In this document: positions 5,297-6,517 of the stretch, in pieces
Position numbering within the stretch: the stretch's first letter is position 1
Layout of the letters: the number at the start of each line of letters is the position of its first letter
The notes under the pieces: model-generated
What the model saw: only the letters and a program-made list of their open reading frames with translations
Databases searched by the model: none
What the model was told of the DNA's origin: nothing
Source: Fidelibacterota bacterium
GTDB lineage: Bacteria; Fidelibacterota; UBA2242; B5-G15
Direction of reading: 5' to 3'
DNA: 6,517 nucleotides
NCBI GenBank assembly: GCA_003645825.1
Contig: QNCQ01000106.1
Location: 1 to 6,517 of the forward strand
Position numbers and translations under genes: made by a program

Positions 5297-6517
5297 AGAG
5301 ATTGTTGTTGATTTTGCCGGTAATAGCGTTGAATCTTGCGCACGCAGAGTTGGTGACTGTTGAGACCTATCCTGAGGTTAATGGAGTGCTTCCCGGTGAT
5401 GAGATAAGTTTTGCAGTGGTTGCTCATATAGAGGAAGGGTGGCATATAAATGCTAGAGGTGTGGTCGGTGAGGTATTGATACCCACTGAGGTAAGAGTTG
5501 ATGATAATAAGTATTTCAGGGTGACAGGGATAAAATATCCTCCTGGAAAGCAGATTACCCTTCCGTTCTATGGAGAACCTCTTCAGGTGTATGAAGGGAC
5601 CGTGGTTATCTACGTTACAGGAAAGGTTGCTGAAGACGTGAGCACTGACCTTTTGATATCGGGGGTGTTAAGTTATCAGGGTTGTAATGACCAGGTTTGC
5701 AGCCCACCGGAAGAGGTAAAGTTTTCTCTAAAATTGCCTCTTTTGTCCTCAGAGAGTGATAAAAAGTTTATAAACAATCAGCTTTTTCATGTGTCAGGAA
5801 CAATAGAAAAGGGAGAAAACGAGAAAAGTCAATTGGGCAATGCTATTTTTGAAAAGGGATTGTTGCTCAGTCTTTTACTGGTTTTCGTTGGGGGGCTTGG
5901 TCTAAATCTAACTCCGTGTGTTTACCCGCTCATTCCCATAACCATTGGCTATTTTGGGGGGCAGGCTGCAAGCAGGAAGGGTAAAAAGATGTTCATGGCT
6001 TTCCTATATGTGCTTGGGATGGCCACTGTAAATTCAATTCTTGGCAGCGTGGCAGCTTTGACGGGAGGTATGCTTGGAGGCTTTCTTACAAACCCTGTGG
6101 TCCTGGTATTAATTGCATTGATAATGGTTGTTCTGGCGCTCAGCATGTTTGGCCTGTATGAGATTCAACCTCCGGCTGCTCTGATGAGGTTAGGTGGTAA
6201 TATAGGTGAGGGATATTTAGGTGCACTATTGATGGGTCTGACTATGGGAATAGTGGCTGCACCCTGTATAGGCCCTTTTGTTATAGGGCTTCTAACGTAT
6301 GTGGCAACCACAGGAAATCCCTTCATTGGCTTTTTGATGTTTTTTGCCCTTTCGATGGGTTTGGGCATTCCCTTCATGATTCTGGCGTTTTTCTCGAGTA
6401 AGATATCAAGCTTGCCGCGTTCAGGTAGGTGGATGACGGGTGTAAGGATGTTCTTTGGTTTTATTCTTCTTGCGATGGCAATATACTTCCTGAGTCCACT
6501 CCTGGGTGGTGTGTCCA
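5290..6517 (+). CDS. dsbD: DsbD-type thiol-disulfide interchange protein (partial, runs off the right edge)
   Basis: DsbD carries electrons from cytoplasmic thioredoxin across the inner membrane to periplasmic thiol proteins. The visible 409 codons begin with a signal peptide (MLKRLLLILPVIALNLAHA). The N-terminal periplasmic DsbD-alpha domain runs to about residue 150, with the YQGC-x4-C motif at Cys132 and Cys137. Six likely membrane helices follow, at about 189-209, 236-258, 267-289, 307-335, 345-368 and 383-404. The two membrane cysteines expected for the transporter are present: Cys210 in LTPCVYPLIPI and Cys325 in APCIGPF. The remaining helices and any C-terminal thioredoxin domain would lie beyond the window, so a full three-domain DsbD cannot be told from a shorter ScsB or CcdA-like relative. 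However, the alpha domain makes DsbD or ScsB the better call. It overlaps the patatin gene by seven bases. Confidence 0.88.
   Translation, partial: MLKRLLLILPVIALNLAHAELVTVETYPEVNGVLPGDEISFAVVAHIEEGWHINARGVVGEVLIPTEVRVDDNKYFRVTGIKYPPGKQITLPFYGEPLQVYEGTVVIYVTGKVAEDVSTDLLISGVLSYQGCNDQVCSPPEEVKFSLKLPLLSSESDKKFINNQLFHVSGTIEKGENEKSQLGNAIFEKGLLLSLLLVFVGGLGLNLTPCVYPLIPITIGYFGGQAASRKGKKMFMAFLYVLGMATVNSILGSVAALTGGMLGGFLTNPVVLVLIALIMVVLALSMFGLYEIQPPAALMRLGGNIGEGYLGALLMGLTMGIVAAPCIGPFVIGLLTYVATTGNPFIGFLMFFALSMGLGIPFMILAFFSSKISSLPRSGRWMTGVRMFFGFILLAMAIYFLSPLLGGVS

Noticed and set aside
5949..6377. Two minus-strand open frames of 65 and 70 codons opposite the DsbD-type gene
   Set aside because: They lie wholly inside a well-supported membrane-protein coding frame, have no recognisable motifs, and their proline- and isoleucine-rich content is what the complement of Gly/Leu-rich helices gives.

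Overview
The window looks like chromosomal DNA from a diderm (Gram-negative-type) bacterium of moderate to low GC. I infer this from an RseP-type C-terminus, an exported cyclophilin with a signal peptide, and a DsbD-type thiol-disulfide transporter. GAGGTG or GGAGG-type Shine-Dalgarno sites and tightly packed genes fit a free-living bacterium. I cannot name the species or phylum. I saw no transposase, integrase, CRISPR array, tRNA or rRNA.

Layout. All intact genes read left to right. Bases 1-60 hold the last 19 codons of a gene whose ending resembles RseP/site-2 protease. Next comes a 398-residue amidohydrolase of the deaminase/chlorohydrolase type (78-1274) that keeps its metal-binding histidines but has lost or changed several other active-site residues. 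Bases 1275-1593 contain no intact gene. They hold an antisense, frameshifted fragment of a PA14 domain (1298-1499 on the minus strand). Possible leader elements also lie there: a sigma70-like promoter, a short hairpin, a 15-codon leader ORF and a weak hairpin with a T-run. From 1594 to the right edge runs a compact run of six genes: pyrF, pyrE, a WalJ/YycJ-type metallo-beta-lactamase-fold protein, a periplasmic cyclophilin, a patatin-like phospholipase, and the first 409 codons of a DsbD-type protein that continues past the window.

How the genes relate. PyrE and PyrF carry out the last two steps of UMP synthesis (orotate to OMP to UMP) and are joined by an ATGA overlap. The same overlap joins pyrE to the MBL gene, so these three are probably translationally coupled. 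The next three genes (cyclophilin, patatin, DsbD) serve envelope folding, lipid turnover and envelope redox. They follow with gaps of 16 and 8 bases and then a 7-base overlap. The whole set is therefore probably one operon mixing nucleotide synthesis with envelope maintenance.

Most of the window is ordinary housekeeping content. The parts that deserve a second look are the altered amidohydrolase active site, the decayed PA14 fragment, and the arrangement in front of pyrF that resembles attenuation. I do not see a clear new multi-gene system.
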